This document shows, piece by piece, positions 7,533 to 17,049 of a stretch of DNA of 64,000 nt. The notes beneath the pieces were generated by a model, which was not told the DNA's origin, ran no database searches, and worked only from the letters and a program-made list of their open reading frames with translations. The stretch is from Domibacillus aminovorans (GTDB lineage: Bacteria; Bacillota; Bacilli; Bacillales; Domibacillaceae): contig NZ_LQWY01000005.1 of the NCBI RefSeq assembly GCF_001643235.1, forward strand, positions 248,001-312,000. The letters are read 5' to 3'. Position numbers and translations under genes: made by a program. Position 1 is the stretch's first letter, and every line of letters begins with the position of its first letter.

Positions 7533-9824
7533 ATGACGTTTCTTCGGATCGGCGTGGCAGCGCTTTGTTCGGTTTTATACGCGCTTCATGCACCGGGCTT
7601 CATTATCTTTTTTTTCTTTATATTATCCGTTACACTTTGGATCGGGGCGGGTCGCCGCGATCGTCTTTTGATGACGGCCGGGCTCCTTCTTTTGTATGGA
7701 ACCTCTCTGCTTCATGAAGCGCGTCACATATCACAATTTACGGGTAAAGAAGCGGAATGGACTGTTGTTTTTACGGATGCTGTACGGATTGACGGCGACC
7801 GGTTAAATGCTGGCGTGAAAGATGTACAGACCGGTGAGCCATTCCGTCTTTCCTATCGAATTGAATCGGAAGAAGATAAACAGCATATTGCGGCTGTCCT
7901 ATCTCCCGGTTTGACATGCCGTATGAAGGCAGAAGCTAAAAAGCCAAATGAAGCACGGAATGCCGGTGAGTTTAATTACCGGGCCTATTTATCCACTAAC
8001 CATACCTATTTTATTTTAACTCCGGATTCGATCTCCACGGATCAATGTATCATGAATGATTCCATACGTTATGCGCCGGCTAGATGGCGCACTGCCGCAC
8101 TTGAACGAATTCATAATCAGTTTCCAGAACCACTTAACGCGACCGCTGCAGCGCTTTTATTCGGCGACCGCTTGTCGAGTAGCGAAGATGCCAATGAAGA
8201 TTACGAACGGCTTGGCATCGTTCATATTTTATCGATTTCGGGCTTGCATGTTACGTTACTGTCAGGAATGCTATTTTACGGGCTTATTCGCATGGGTATT
8301 ACACGTGAGCGGGCGAGGATGATCATTTTAATGGCATTGCCGCTTTATGCGCTTTTAACCGGAGCCTCGCCGCCTGTCGTTCGCGCCTGCTTTATGACGG
8401 GAGCGATTTTAGCTGCGACATCTTCACATGTACGTCTGAAGCCGGCATCAGCGCTTGGAGGGGTGTTTATCGCTATGATAGTGCTGGATCCTTATCAAGT
8501 GTTTCAAGCGGGGTTTCAACTATCCTATACGGTTACATGGGCACTCGTTTTATGCACAGGTGCCATTTTAAAACGGTGCCGGAATGCAGTTGAATTGTCA
8601 GTGGCCGTCTCGATTTTGTCACAAATGGCTGCCCTTCCTTTTTTAATTTACCACTTTTCTGAGCTTTCGATTATTGCACCAGCGGCCAACTTATTATTTG
8701 TACCGTTTTATTCGTTTGTGATGTTGCCGGCACTTTTTGTTGCATTTGCTCTTTCTTTTCTAATGCCTATGCGGACGATAACGGATCCTTTAAATGTGTT
8801 GCTGAAAATGATGGATAGCTTGGCCGCGGAAATGGCGGATCTTCCGTTTGCGGTTCTCGTCACTGGACAGCCGGATGTACAATGGACCATGTATACTGCT
8901 ATTGTGGTTATTGCATCATTTTTATTGTGGGAAAAGATGAATACGGTCCGGTACAGCTTGTTGATTTGTGGCTTGCTCCTTAGTATCGTGATCGGAATGA
9001 GCCGGTTTTCTTCTGAAGGAGAAGTGACCTTTATTGATGTCGGACAGGGGGACAGTATCTTTATTAAGCTGCCGTATGGAAAAGGCACCTATTTAATTGA
9101 TACGGGCGGGCGTTTGCCTTTTGAAAAAGAACAGTGGACAGAGCGAACACATGGGTTTTCTGTTGGAAAAGATACCGTTGTGCCTTTTTTAAAACGAAAA
9201 GGGGTAACCCGACTGGACAAACTTATTTTAACGCATGCAGATTTCGATCATGCGGGTGCAGCAGCTGAAGTGCTATCAGCGATACCTGCAGATGAGATCA
9301 TTATTTCACCTGGTTCAGGCAGCGTAGATGTCATGGAATCGATATTGGTGACGATTTCGAATGGAAAGATGAATGTGCGTGAAGGGCTGGAAGGAGAAAG
9401 GTGGACGAAAGGAGATGCGGTCTTTCAGTTTTTATCACCTGATGACCGAGAATATGAAGGGAATAACGATTCACTTGTATTATATGCGGAAATCGGCGGA
9501 AAAAAGTGGCTGTTCACGGGTGATTATGAAGAAGCAGGTGAAAAAGAATTTCTGAAAAAATATGATGTCGATGTCGATTGGTTGAAAGTCGGCCATCACG
9601 GAAGCCGCTCGTCGACATCCGCTCGTTTTGTGGAAGCAATCCGGCCCAAATATGCTGTTATTTCTGCTGGAGTAGATAATCGATATGGACATCCGCATAA
9701 AGAAGTACTTGAAAATTTGTCGAATGCTGGTGTGAAGGTGTTTAGAACGGATCTGCATGGCGGCATTTCGTATATATTTAAAGGGGACAGAGGAACGATT
9801 TCAAGTGCACTTGCGCCAGAATAA
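7533..9824 (+). CDS. comEC: DNA-uptake channel ComEC/Rec2
   Basis: ComEC forms the membrane channel through which single-stranded DNA enters the cytoplasm. The 763-residue protein has two N-terminal membrane helices, an OB-fold domain, then a multi-spanning competence domain starting near residue 190 with the LSISGLHVTLLSG motif. A C-terminal metallo-beta-lactamase domain carries His568-x-Asp570-x-Asp572-His573 and GHHGSRSST, proposed to degrade the non-transported strand. All domains are intact and the gene ends at a terminator, so the late competence operon looks functional. Confidence 0.96.
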   Translation: MTFLRIGVAALCSVLYALHAPGFIIFFFFILSVTLWIGAGRRDRLLMTAGLLLLYGTSLLHEARHISQFTGKEAEWTVVFTDAVRIDGDRLNAGVKDVQTGEPFRLSYRIESEEDKQHIAAVLSPGLTCRMKAEAKKPNEARNAGEFNYRAYLSTNHTYFILTPDSISTDQCIMNDSIRYAPARWRTAALERIHNQFPEPLNATAAALLFGDRLSSSEDANEDYERLGIVHILSISGLHVTLLSGMLFYGLIRMGITRERARMIILMALPLYALLTGASPPVVRACFMTGAILAATSSHVRLKPASALGGVFIAMIVLDPYQVFQAGFQLSYTVTWALVLCTGAILKRCRNAVELSVAVSILSQMAALPFLIYHFSELSIIAPAANLLFVPFYSFVMLPALFVAFALSFLMPMRTITDPLNVLLKMMDSLAAEMADLPFAVLVTGQPDVQWTMYTAIVVIASFLLWEKMNTVRYSLLICGLLLSIVIGMSRFSSEGEVTFIDVGQGDSIFIKLPYGKGTYLIDTGGRLPFEKEQWTERTHGFSVGKDTVVPFLKRKGVTRLDKLILTHADFDHAGAAAEVLSAIPADEIIISPGSGSVDVMESILVTISNGKMNVREGLEGERWTKGDAVFQFLSPDDREYEGNNDSLVLYAEIGGKKWLFTGDYEEAGEKEFLKKYDVDVDWLKVGHHGSRSSTSARFVEAIRPKYAVISAGVDNRYGHPHKEVLENLSNAGVKVFRTDLHGGISYIFKGDRGTISSALAPE

Positions 9825-9855
9825 AAAATCCGCCTGAATGTAGGCGGATTTTCCG
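9824..9855 (+). terminator. Terminator after comEC, shared with yqzM
   Basis: AAAATCCGCC (9825-9834) pairs perfectly with GGCGGATTTT (9843-9852) around an 8-base loop. A/T runs on both sides allow it to act in both directions, ending comEC and the convergent yqzM. Confidence 0.88.
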
Positions 9856-9863
9856 TGCGATAA

Positions 9864-9995
9864 TCAGCTAATAAGCTGAATAACAGCGGCAAGGACAAAC
9901 ATTGCAGAGAAGAAGACGAATGAGACAGCAAAGCCTACTCCGGAGTCAACTGCGTCGTTGCGTGTAGATTGTACATTTTTTTCGAATTCGTTCAC
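9864..9995 (-). CDS. yqzM: Small membrane protein YqzM
   Basis: This 43-residue gene begins with GTG after a strong AGGAGGGG and translates MNEFEKNVQSTRNDAVDSGV followed by one hydrophobic helix (about 21-42, rich in Phe, Val and Ala). The sequence and its position between comEC and holA on the opposite strand match B. subtilis yqzM, whose function is unknown. The short charged N-terminus and single membrane span suggest an inner-membrane peptide. Confidence 0.85.
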   Translation of the reverse strand: MNEFEKNVQSTRNDAVDSGVGFAVSFVFFSAMFVLAAVIQLIS

Positions 9996-10210
9996 AATTA
10001 CCCCTCCTATTTCAATATAAGTATAGACAAATAACTAAGAAAAATCCAGACTCTGTTATGTATTTCAGCAAGTGTAGACAAAAAATGTACACATTTGTCC
10101 TGCACCTTGCGAAATAGGTTTTGTTTTTCTAAAATAAAGAAAGATAAAGTGAAAGAAGACTTAGTGGGGATTTGCCCGTTAATGCGGGATAAATGAATGG
10201 AGACGAGTGA
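9996..10210. other. Intergenic region between yqzM and holA
   Basis: No further gene is visible in these 215 bases. A minus-strand TATACT lies about 30 bases before the yqzM start. A perfect 14-bp palindrome, AAATGTACACATTT, is at 10083-10096, flanked by GACAAA on one side and GTC on the other. The holA start is supported by GGAG seven bases upstream. Confidence 0.4.
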
Positions 10211-11230
10211 ATGGATGTATTAAAGGAATTGAAAAGCAGCCGGTTTCGTTCATTGTATTTATGGTATGGACCGGAGCAATATTTTATTGAAGAAGCAAGA
10301 AAGCTATTAATTAAAAATGCGTTGGACAGCGATGATGCAGATTTGAATGCCATCTCATTTGATATGACAGAAGTTCCTATTGATCTGGCCATTGAAGAAG
10401 CGGAAACGCTGCCATTTTTAGGAGAACGAAAAGTTGTATTTGTTCAAAATCCGATTTTTTTCACTGCTGAAAAATCAAAAATTGAACATGATTTAAAAAA
10501 ACTGGAGCACTATTTAAATGATCCGTCTCCGTTTACGATTCTCGTCTTTCAGGCTCGTTTTGAAAAACTGGATGAGCGAAAAAAAATAACGAAATTAATA
10601 AAAAAACAGGCAGGTGTGTTAGAAGCAAAGCGGCCGGCAGAACGGGAATTGTCAGGCTGGATTAAAAGCAAAGCCGCTGAAGAAGGAGCCATCATAAATG
10701 AGGCGGCGATCAATCAGCTATTAAACATTGCAGGATTTCATTTGTCCGTATTGGCAACGGAGATTTCGAAACTAGCGCTGTATGCAGGTGATGAAGGAGA
10801 AATTACAGAAGAAGCGGTCACGAAGTTAACAGCACGAACACTTGAAAGTGATATTTTTCGCCTCGTGGATCAGATTGTATCGGGCAAACTGCAGGAGGCA
10901 TTTCGTATTTATTATGATTTGATTCGTTTAAATGAAGAGCCGTTGAAAATTTTAGCAGTAATTGCTGGTCAGTTCCGGCTCATTTACCAGGTAAAAGAAT
11001 TATCAAAAAGAGGGTATGGACAGCAGCAAATTGCTGGTCATTTGAAAGTACATCCATTTCGAGTGAAAATTGCATCTGGGCAAAGCCATTCTTTTTCTGA
11101 AACGCAGCTTGCATCCATTATACAGTTACTCGCTGAAAGTGATTATGATATGAAAAGCAGTGGAATGGAGAAGAAAATGATTATTGAAATGTTTTTCTTC
11201 CGGCTGCAGACAATGATGAAAGCAAAATAA
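10211..11230 (+). CDS. holA: DNA polymerase III delta subunit
   Basis: HolA (YqeN in B. subtilis) is the delta subunit of the clamp loader that opens the beta sliding clamp. The 339-residue protein starts with a degenerate P-loop-like region (LYLWYGPEQYFIEEA), has the clamp-opening LPFLGERKVV loop near residue 70 and the typical helical C-terminal collar domain. No functional Walker motif is expected in delta. It is monocistronic, between the yqzM promoter region and a terminator shared with rpsT. Confidence 0.93.
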   Translation: MDVLKELKSSRFRSLYLWYGPEQYFIEEARKLLIKNALDSDDADLNAISFDMTEVPIDLAIEEAETLPFLGERKVVFVQNPIFFTAEKSKIEHDLKKLEHYLNDPSPFTILVFQARFEKLDERKKITKLIKKQAGVLEAKRPAERELSGWIKSKAAEEGAIINEAAINQLLNIAGFHLSVLATEISKLALYAGDEGEITEEAVTKLTARTLESDIFRLVDQIVSGKLQEAFRIYYDLIRLNEEPLKILAVIAGQFRLIYQVKELSKRGYGQQQIAGHLKVHPFRVKIASGQSHSFSETQLASIIQLLAESDYDMKSSGMEKKMIIEMFFFRLQTMMKAK

Positions 11231-11260
11231 AAAAAGTGTCCATGACGGACACCTTTTTTA
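11228..11260. terminator. Bidirectional terminator between holA and rpsT
   Basis: GTGTCC (11236-11241) pairs with GGACAC (11247-11252), flanked by A-rich sequence on one side and T-rich on the other, extending the stem on both strands. It lies exactly between the two convergent stop codons. Confidence 0.88.
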
Positions 11261-11515
11261 TTAGTTAGCCAATTTCTTCATAAGACGGCTTTTTTGGCGG
11301 TTCGCAGCATTTTTGTGGATAAGACCTTTTGCAGCTGCTTTATCAACTTTGCTGACTGCTTCTACAAGCAGTTCTTTTACGTTATCATCGTTATTAGCAA
11401 CGGCTGTTTCGAACTTTTTCACTGCACTGCGCATTGTAGATTTAGCATGTGCGTTGCGAGCTGTACGAGTTTGAGCCGTTTTTGTGCGTTTGATGGCAGA
11501 TTTAATATTTGGCAT
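11261..11515 (-). CDS. rpsT: 30S ribosomal protein S20
   Basis: S20 binds 16S rRNA early in 30S assembly. The protein begins [20 protein letters not shown] and is Lys/Arg/Ala-rich and helical throughout, ending near [19 protein letters not shown] start at the ATG at 11515, seven bases after AGGAGGTGA; a GTG at 11524 is within that site. Length is 84 residues (88 in B. subtilis). The gene lies opposite to holA and gpr, as in related genomes. Confidence 0.95.
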   Translation of the reverse strand: MPNIKSAIKRTKTAQTRTARNAHAKSTMRSAVKKFETAVANNDDNVKELLVEAVSKVDKAAAKGLIHKNAANRQKSRLMKKLAN

Positions 11516-11594
11516 TCCTGTCACCTCCTAAAGTGGATCGAAGTTTTATTCGTACCCGATTATCATTCATTTATTGAAGTAAACAACAAGAGAT

Positions 11595-11623
11595 ATTTTA
11601 ACAAAGGAATGAGAGAATTGCAA
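11595..11623 (-). promoter_or_regulatory. Sigma-A promoter of rpsT
   Basis: On the minus strand TTGCAA (11623-11618) and TAAAAT (11600-11595) are separated by 17 bp. The -10 element lies about 80 bases upstream of the rpsT start, leaving a short leader. Confidence 0.7.
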
Positions 11624-11641
11624 TAGGAATCATGTGTAAAG

Positions 11642-11671
11642 GAATAAACTATTACACTCAGGGCCATACTG
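11642..11671 (+). promoter_or_regulatory. Forespore sigma-G promoter of gpr
   Basis: GAATA (11642-11646) is followed after 18 bp by CATACTG (11665-11671). This fits the sigma-G pattern GMATR-N18-CATNNTA at nearly every position. In B. subtilis gpr is transcribed in the forespore by sigma-F and sigma-G, so the site agrees with known control. Confidence 0.72.
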
Positions 11672-11696
11672 ATTTAAAAAAAGAGAGGTGCGCAGT

Positions 11697-12698
11697 ATGG
11701 AAGAATGGTCAATAAGAACGGATCTGGCGTTGGAATCAGCACTTATAGCTGAGGAAAAGCATGGCAGCAAATTAGATGGAATTATGTCAAAAGAAGAACA
11801 GCGGGAAAATACGCTTGTGACAACCGTAACGATCAATGAAGAAGGAGAGAGAATCACAGGGAAACGGCCGGGGCTTTATATAACCGTCGAATCGGAGGAC
11901 TTACGCGGTTCTGATTCATCACGTCATGCCGCTATTAGCCGTGTATTGGCTGAGGAAATCAAAGTGTTTATTGAATCTGCGGGGCTGAGCCGGGATGCAT
12001 CGTGTTTAATTGCAGGTCTTGGAAATGATCACGTCACACCGGATTCACTAGGGCCACGCGTCACCGATCGGCTTATTGTGACAAATCACTTATTTAAACT
12101 GCACCCGGAACATGTGCAGGAAGGATACCGCCCGGTCAGTACGATTTCCCCTGGTGTAATGGGCATGACCGGCATCGAAACAGGTGATATTTTGCTTGGA
12201 CTAATAGAGCGTGAAAAACCTGACTTTTTAATTGTCGTCGATGCGCTGGCGTCCCGTTCGATTGAACGCTTAAATGCGACAATACAAATGACAGATTCGG
12301 GTATTCAGCCAGGTGCTGGCATTGGCAATAGGCGAAAAGAAATTAGTCGCCAAACAGCAGGTATTCCTGTTATTGCGATTGGGATTCCAACTGTTATTGA
12401 CGCTGCGACAGTCACACGTGACGCAGTTGAACTTGTTATGAAGCATCTTGAAGAGAAAAGTGGACATGATGATGAAAACTGGAAGCAGGCTTTTTTGGGG
12501 AATATTGGATTGCTTGATGAAGATGAAAAGCGACAGCTAATCAGTGATGTTCTCACACCAGCAGGGTTAAACATGATCGTCACACCAAAAGAAGCCGATC
12601 TATTTATTCATGGAGCGGCGGCTGTTATTGCAAGCGCATTGAACGAAGCGCTCCATGACAGGCCACCAGAAGAAACGCGTTCTTTTTTTGCAGGCTGA
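11697..12698 (+). CDS. gpr: Germination protease GPR
   Basis: GPR is the aspartate-type protease that degrades small acid-soluble spore proteins on germination. It is made as a zymogen (P46) in the forespore. The N-terminal IRTDLALES is the processing region, cleaved in relatives just after it to give the active form. Conserved core segments include GLGNDHVTPDSLGPRV and the VVDALASRS loop. I use the ATG at 11697, nine bases after AGAGGTG, giving 333 residues. It is followed by a terminator and spoIIP. Confidence 0.95.
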   Translation: MEEWSIRTDLALESALIAEEKHGSKLDGIMSKEEQRENTLVTTVTINEEGERITGKRPGLYITVESEDLRGSDSSRHAAISRVLAEEIKVFIESAGLSRDASCLIAGLGNDHVTPDSLGPRVTDRLIVTNHLFKLHPEHVQEGYRPVSTISPGVMGMTGIETGDILLGLIEREKPDFLIVVDALASRSIERLNATIQMTDSGIQPGAGIGNRRKEISRQTAGIPVIAIGIPTVIDAATVTRDAVELVMKHLEEKSGHDDENWKQAFLGNIGLLDEDEKRQLISDVLTPAGLNMIVTPKEADLFIHGAAAVIASALNEALHDRPPEETRSFFAG

Positions 12699-12722
12699 AA
12701 TTCGGTCTGCTTTTTTCTTTTC
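12690..12722 (+). terminator. Weak terminator between gpr and spoIIP
   Basis: GCAGGC (12690-12695) pairs with GTCTGC (12705-12710) using one G-T pair, followed by a T-rich run. The hairpin contains the gpr stop codon. The short stem suggests partial read-through into spoIIP. Confidence 0.55.
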
Positions 12723-12756
12723 TGCATATGTATATAGGACAAGACGTGAAAAGGGG

Positions 12757-13842
12757 TTGGCACGTATCCTTCTGCAAAAAAAATCAAACGCAGCGATCTG
12801 GATCGCCCCAGCATGTGCGGCGCTTATTGTGATGCCTTTTTGGACAGCGGGTTTGTTTACTGTGATGCCTTTTTCGTATCATATTTCTTCCGAATCGATG
12901 AGCAGGGCGGCGGCAGAACTTCCGGTCTCTTCTTTTTACCGGCTGCTTACATTTGAAAACAAATCATTTAAAACATCAAAGATGGAGCAGGTGGACACGA
13001 TTCAATGGGTGGATGCGGCTTTTCATGCGGCATCGAGCATTAGCCTGCGTGATCCACGGACGTTTCTCGGAAAAGAACTGCCGGGATTTTCGATTTATGA
13101 TGGGCATATTTTAATTGCCGGTGAAGGGACAAACTACACGAATATGCCGATAGAATCGGCGGAGCCAGATCCGAAATCAATTTCGCAGCCACCGGTGAAA
13201 GAAGGTCCGGGACAGGCGCCAGCTGCATATGAGAAAAAAATACTTCTTTATTTTACGCATACGTCTGAAGACTTTAGGCCTGCAAATGGACAAGCTCCCA
13301 TGCATATTGTTGAAGTGGGGGAAATGATTGCGAAAAAAATAGAAGAGAGAAAAATCGGTGTTTCGGTCAATGAAACGGATATCGGCGCGCTTTTAAATAA
13401 AAAAGGAAAGAAATACAGCGCCTCATATGAAGAATCGAGAACGGTTGTCGCTTCTGCACAAAAACAGCTGCCGTCACTTGACTATTTGATTGATATTCAC
13501 CGTGACTCGCAGCTGAAAGACGTGACAACGGCTACAATTAACGGACAGGCAATGGCGAAAACGGTGTTTATCGTCGGCGGTGAACACCCGGGATATGAAG
13601 AGAATGCCCGTTTCGCATCAGCGCTTCATGAATTATTTGAAAAATATTATCCTGGACTGTCGCGCGGTGTCATTGTGAAATCGGGAAGCCAAACGAATGG
13701 GAAATTTAATCAAGATTTATCCAAAAGAGCGATGTTGATTGAAATGGGTGGCGTGGAAAATACGAGGGAAGAATTGGAACGAAGTGCGGCGGCATTTGCG
13801 GATATTTTATCCCGATTTGTAAAATCGGAACAAAATGAATAA
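12757..13842 (+). CDS. spoIIP: Stage II sporulation protein P (peptidoglycan hydrolase)
   Basis: SpoIIP is an amidase and endopeptidase that works with SpoIID and SpoIIM to thin septal peptidoglycan during engulfment. A membrane helix (about residues 13-33 of this call) is followed by the family's extracellular region with ELPGFSIYDGHILIAGEGT and the catalytic domain containing YFTHTSEDFRP, DIHRDSQ and LIEMGGVENT. The start is uncertain. TTG 12757 directly abuts AAGGGG, CTG 12772 has better spacing, and the first in-frame ATG (12655) lies inside gpr. About 361 residues result, against 401 in B. subtilis. Confidence 0.85.
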   Translation: MARILLQKKSNAAIWIAPACAALIVMPFWTAGLFTVMPFSYHISSESMSRAAAELPVSSFYRLLTFENKSFKTSKMEQVDTIQWVDAAFHAASSISLRDPRTFLGKELPGFSIYDGHILIAGEGTNYTNMPIESAEPDPKSISQPPVKEGPGQAPAAYEKKILLYFTHTSEDFRPANGQAPMHIVEVGEMIAKKIEERKIGVSVNETDIGALLNKKGKKYSASYEESRTVVASAQKQLPSLDYLIDIHRDSQLKDVTTATINGQAMAKTVFIVGGEHPGYEENARFASALHELFEKYYPGLSRGVIVKSGSQTNGKFNQDLSKRAMLIEMGGVENTREELERSAAAFADILSRFVKSEQNE

Positions 13843-13861
13843 ATGTCACGTTCAATGTTCG

Positions 13862-13890
13862 TTGTCAATTGTATAGTGCGCTGATATAAT
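13862..13890 (+). promoter_or_regulatory. Sigma-A promoter of lepA
   Basis: TTGTCA (13862-13867) and a perfect TATAAT (13885-13890) are separated by 17 bp and lie 43 bases before the lepA start. Confidence 0.75.
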
Positions 13891-13933
13891 CACATTAGTA
13901 TACATGTGCCGATAACAGGAGTGAACTATAACA

Positions 13934-15763
13934 ATGAATGATAACGGAAGATTAGAACGGCAGGAGCGAATCCGAAATTTCTCGATTATTGCCCATATTG
14001 ATCATGGAAAGTCGACGCTCGCAGACCGTATTTTAGAAAAAACAAATGCGCTCACTGCGCGTGAAATGAAAAGCCAGCTCCTTGATTCAATGGATCTTGA
14101 ACGGGAACGAGGCATTACAATTAAATTAAATGCTGTCGAGCTTACTTATACAGCAAAAGACGGAATTGAATACATTTTCCATCTTATTGATACGCCAGGA
14201 CACGTCGACTTCACATACGAAGTATCACGCAGTCTGGCAGCATGTGAAGGAGCGATTCTCGTCGTTGATGCTGCACAGGGCATTGAAGCGCAAACACTTG
14301 CGAATGTGTATCTTGCTCTTGACAATAACTTGGAAATTATGACGGTCATTAATAAAATTGATTTGCCAGCAGCAGAGCCCGAGCGCGTGCGCCAGGAAGT
14401 GGAAGATGTGATTGGACTAGATGCATCGGATGCAGTGCTCGCATCTGCGAAAGCGGGTATAGGTATTGAAGAAATTTTAGAGCAGGTTGTTGAAAAAGTA
14501 CCGGCACCAACAGGCGATCCGAGAGCGCCGCTTACAGCGCTTATTTTCGACTCGCTGTACGATCCATACCGCGGTGTTATTGCTTATATTCGCGTGGTCA
14601 ATGGAACAATTAAAGTCGGTGATAAAATTAAAATGATGGCGACAGGCAAGGAGTTTGACGTCACAGAAATCGGCGTATTCACACCGAAAACGACGCCTCG
14701 TGATGAACTGACAGTCGGAGATGTTGGGTATTTAGCTGCCGCGATTAAAAATGTCGGTGATACGCAGGTTGGTGATACGATCACATCGGCAAAAAATGGG
14801 GCAACCGAAGCACTGGCAGGCTACCGGAAATTAAATCCAATGGTATACTGTGGTCTTTATCCGATTGATGCTTCTAAATACAATGATTTACGTGACGCAC
14901 TTGAAAAGCTTGAATTAAACGATTCAGCCCTTCAGTATGAACCGGAAACATCACAGGCGCTTGGCTTTGGCTTCCGCTGTGGATTTCTCGGTTTACTTCA
15001 TATGGAAATTATTCAAGAGCGGATTGAACGTGAATTTAAAATTGATTTGATCACAACAGCACCGAGCGTTATTTATCAGGTGACGATGACAGATGGAGAA
15101 GAACTTCGCATTGATAACCCATCTGACATGCCGGATCCGCAAAAAATCGCTCACGTGGAAGAACCATATGTTAAATCATCTATCATAGTCCCTAATGATT
15201 TTGTTGGTACCGTGATGGAACTGGCGCAAGGTAAACGTGGTATTTTTATCGATATGCAGTACCTTGATACGAACCGTGTTAGCGTTGTTTATGAAATGCC
15301 GCTGTCTGAAATTGTTTATGATTTCTTTGATCAGCTGAAATCAGGCACGAAAGGCTATGCATCATTTGATTATGAGTTAATCGGCTATAAAGAGTCGAAA
15401 CTTGTAAAAATGGATATTTTACTGAATACGGAAACAGTCGATGCACTCAGTTTTATCGTGCACCGTGATTTTGCATATGAACGAGGAAAAATCATCGTTG
15501 AAAAATTAAAAGAACTCATTCCGCGTCAGCAATTTGAAGTGCCTATTCAAGCAGCCATTGGAAATAAAATTGTCGCTCGTTCGACGATTAAAGCTATGCG
15601 TAAAAACGTCCTTGCCAAATGTTATGGCGGTGACATTTCCCGGAAACGGAAGCTTCTCGAAAAGCAAAAAGAAGGGAAAAAGCGTATGAAGCAAGTGGGA
15701 TCGGTTGAAGTGCCTCAAGAAGCATTTATGGCCGTTCTCAAAATGGACGATCAATCGAAATAA
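13934..15763 (+). CDS. lepA: Elongation factor 4 (LepA)
   Basis: LepA is a ribosome-associated GTPase that affects initiation and back-translocation. The 609 residues include the G1 loop AHIDHGKST, switch region RERGITIK, G3 DTPGH and G4 NKID, then EF-G-like domains II, III and V and the LepA-specific C-terminal domain with [20 protein letters not shown]. The length matches B. subtilis (612). AGGAG precedes the ATG with 11-base spacing. Confidence 0.97.
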   Translation: MNDNGRLERQERIRNFSIIAHIDHGKSTLADRILEKTNALTAREMKSQLLDSMDLERERGITIKLNAVELTYTAKDGIEYIFHLIDTPGHVDFTYEVSRSLAACEGAILVVDAAQGIEAQTLANVYLALDNNLEIMTVINKIDLPAAEPERVRQEVEDVIGLDASDAVLASAKAGIGIEEILEQVVEKVPAPTGDPRAPLTALIFDSLYDPYRGVIAYIRVVNGTIKVGDKIKMMATGKEFDVTEIGVFTPKTTPRDELTVGDVGYLAAAIKNVGDTQVGDTITSAKNGATEALAGYRKLNPMVYCGLYPIDASKYNDLRDALEKLELNDSALQYEPETSQALGFGFRCGFLGLLHMEIIQERIEREFKIDLITTAPSVIYQVTMTDGEELRIDNPSDMPDPQKIAHVEEPYVKSSIIVPNDFVGTVMELAQGKRGIFIDMQYLDTNRVSVVYEMPLSEIVYDFFDQLKSGTKGYASFDYELIGYKESKLVKMDILLNTETVDALSFIVHRDFAYERGKIIVEKLKELIPRQQFEVPIQAAIGNKIVARSTIKAMRKNVLAKCYGGDISRKRKLLEKQKEGKKRMKQVGSVEVPQEAFMAVLKMDDQSK

Positions 15764-15769
15764 AAAGAC

Positions 15770-15800
15770 AAGGTGTCCGTATTTCGGGCACCTTCCTTTA
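15770..15800 (+). terminator. Hairpin after lepA
   Basis: AAGGTGTCCG (15770-15779) pairs with CGGGCACCTT (15785-15794) with one G-T pair. The downstream sequence is only partly T-rich (CCTTTATG), so termination may be incomplete and hemW could be co-transcribed. Confidence 0.65.
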
Positions 15801-15822
15801 TGTACAGAAAGGCGTGAACAGC

Positions 15823-16959
15823 ATGATAAACGCAGCCTATATCCACATTCCATTTTGCCATCACATCTGTCATTACTGTGATTTTAATAAAGTGTTTATG
15901 AAAAACCAGCCAGTAGAAAAATATTTGCAGAACCTCGATAAAGAAATGAGTATGGGGGAAAATAAGTCTGGGTATAAGTCGATTTTCGTCGGAGGGGGGA
16001 CGCCAACATCGCTTGATGAAACACAGCTTCAATATTTTGTGGAATCGATCGCACAACAACTGCCGCTCGCGTCTGGCGGAGAATACACATTTGAAGCGAA
16101 TCCGGGTGATTTAACACCAGCAAAAATGAGCATTTTAAAGATGGGCGGTGTAAACCGGCTCAGCATTGGTGTACAGTCATTCAATGATGCTCATTTAAAA
16201 CGAATCGGGCGGACGCATACAAAAAAAGATGTGTTGCAGACGGTGCGTAATGCAGAAAAAGCAGGCTTCGATAATTTGAGCATTGATTTAATATATGGCT
16301 TACCGGAGCAGACAGTGGAAGATGCGATTGACACGACGCGTCAAGCACTTGCGCTCGGACTTCCGCATTATTCCGCTTATTCATTGATCATTGAACCAAA
16401 AACGGTCTTTTATAATTTAATGAGTAAAGGAAATTTGCCGCTGCCAAAAGAAGAAGCAGAAGCAGACATGTATGAAGCTGTTATGCAGCTAATGTCAGCA
16501 TCCGGGCTTCATCAATATGAAATTAGCAACTTTGCCCGTCCGGGATTTGAAAGCATTCACAATTTAACGTATTGGAACAATGAAGAATATTACGGGTTCG
16601 GTGCCGGAGCACACGGGTATGTAAAAGGCGTTCGATATGCAAACTATGGTCCATTGAAGAAATATATAGAGCCGCTTGAACGAGGAGAATTGCCGCGTAT
16701 GAGCAGCCAGCAAACGACAAAACGGGAACAGATGGAAGAAGAAATGTTTCTTGGTCTCCGTAAATTGGCGGGCGTCTCGATTGCTGCTTTTCAGAGGAAA
16801 TATAATCAAAATCCATTGTCGCTTTTTAAAGGAGCAATCAGCAACATGACAGAACGAAATTTGCTGGAAGTAACAGATGAATCAATTCGTCTGACACATG
16901 CGGGGAAATTTCTTGGCAATGAAGTATTTCAATCTTTTTTAATTGAACAGGAAATGTGA
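15823..16959 (+). CDS. hemW: Heme chaperone HemW (radical SAM)
   Basis: HemW resembles coproporphyrinogen dehydrogenase HemN but acts as a heme-binding chaperone. The radical SAM cluster motif is Cys12-x3-Cys16-x2-Cys19 (FCHHICHYCDF). It lacks the fourth HemN cysteine, because Phe follows where HemN has xC. GGGTPTS and GVQSFND are further family motifs. I use the ATG at 15823, ten bases after AAAGG, not the GTG at 15814. Length is 378 residues. It was formerly annotated hemN in B. subtilis. Confidence 0.93.
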   Translation: MINAAYIHIPFCHHICHYCDFNKVFMKNQPVEKYLQNLDKEMSMGENKSGYKSIFVGGGTPTSLDETQLQYFVESIAQQLPLASGGEYTFEANPGDLTPAKMSILKMGGVNRLSIGVQSFNDAHLKRIGRTHTKKDVLQTVRNAEKAGFDNLSIDLIYGLPEQTVEDAIDTTRQALALGLPHYSAYSLIIEPKTVFYNLMSKGNLPLPKEEAEADMYEAVMQLMSASGLHQYEISNFARPGFESIHNLTYWNNEEYYGFGAGAHGYVKGVRYANYGPLKKYIEPLERGELPRMSSQQTTKREQMEEEMFLGLRKLAGVSIAAFQRKYNQNPLSLFKGAISNMTERNLLEVTDESIRLTHAGKFLGNEVFQSFLIEQEM

Positions 16960-16968
16960 GCGTACTCA

Positions 16969-17034
16969 TTGACAGACTATCCGAATTTTGATAATTTAAA
17001 TGTAGATTTAGCACTCGCATAGAAAGAGTGCTAA
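16969..17034 (+). promoter_or_regulatory. hrcA promoter with perfect CIRCE operator
   Basis: TTAGCACTC (17008-17016), a 9-base spacer and GAGTGCTAA (17026-17034) form an exact CIRCE inverted repeat, the HrcA binding site. TTGACA at 16969-16974 is an ideal -35 element with a poorer AT-rich -10 around 16990-16997. CIRCE lies just after the expected transcription start and 15 bases before the hrcA start, so HrcA would repress its own operon until heat shock. Confidence 0.95.
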
Positions 17035-17049
17035 CAGAGGTGATGAAGC

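Noticed and set aside
12720-12756. Sigma-E promoter just before spoIIP (CATATGTA)
   Set aside because: There is a partial -10 but no acceptable -35 element at the expected distance, so no call was made.
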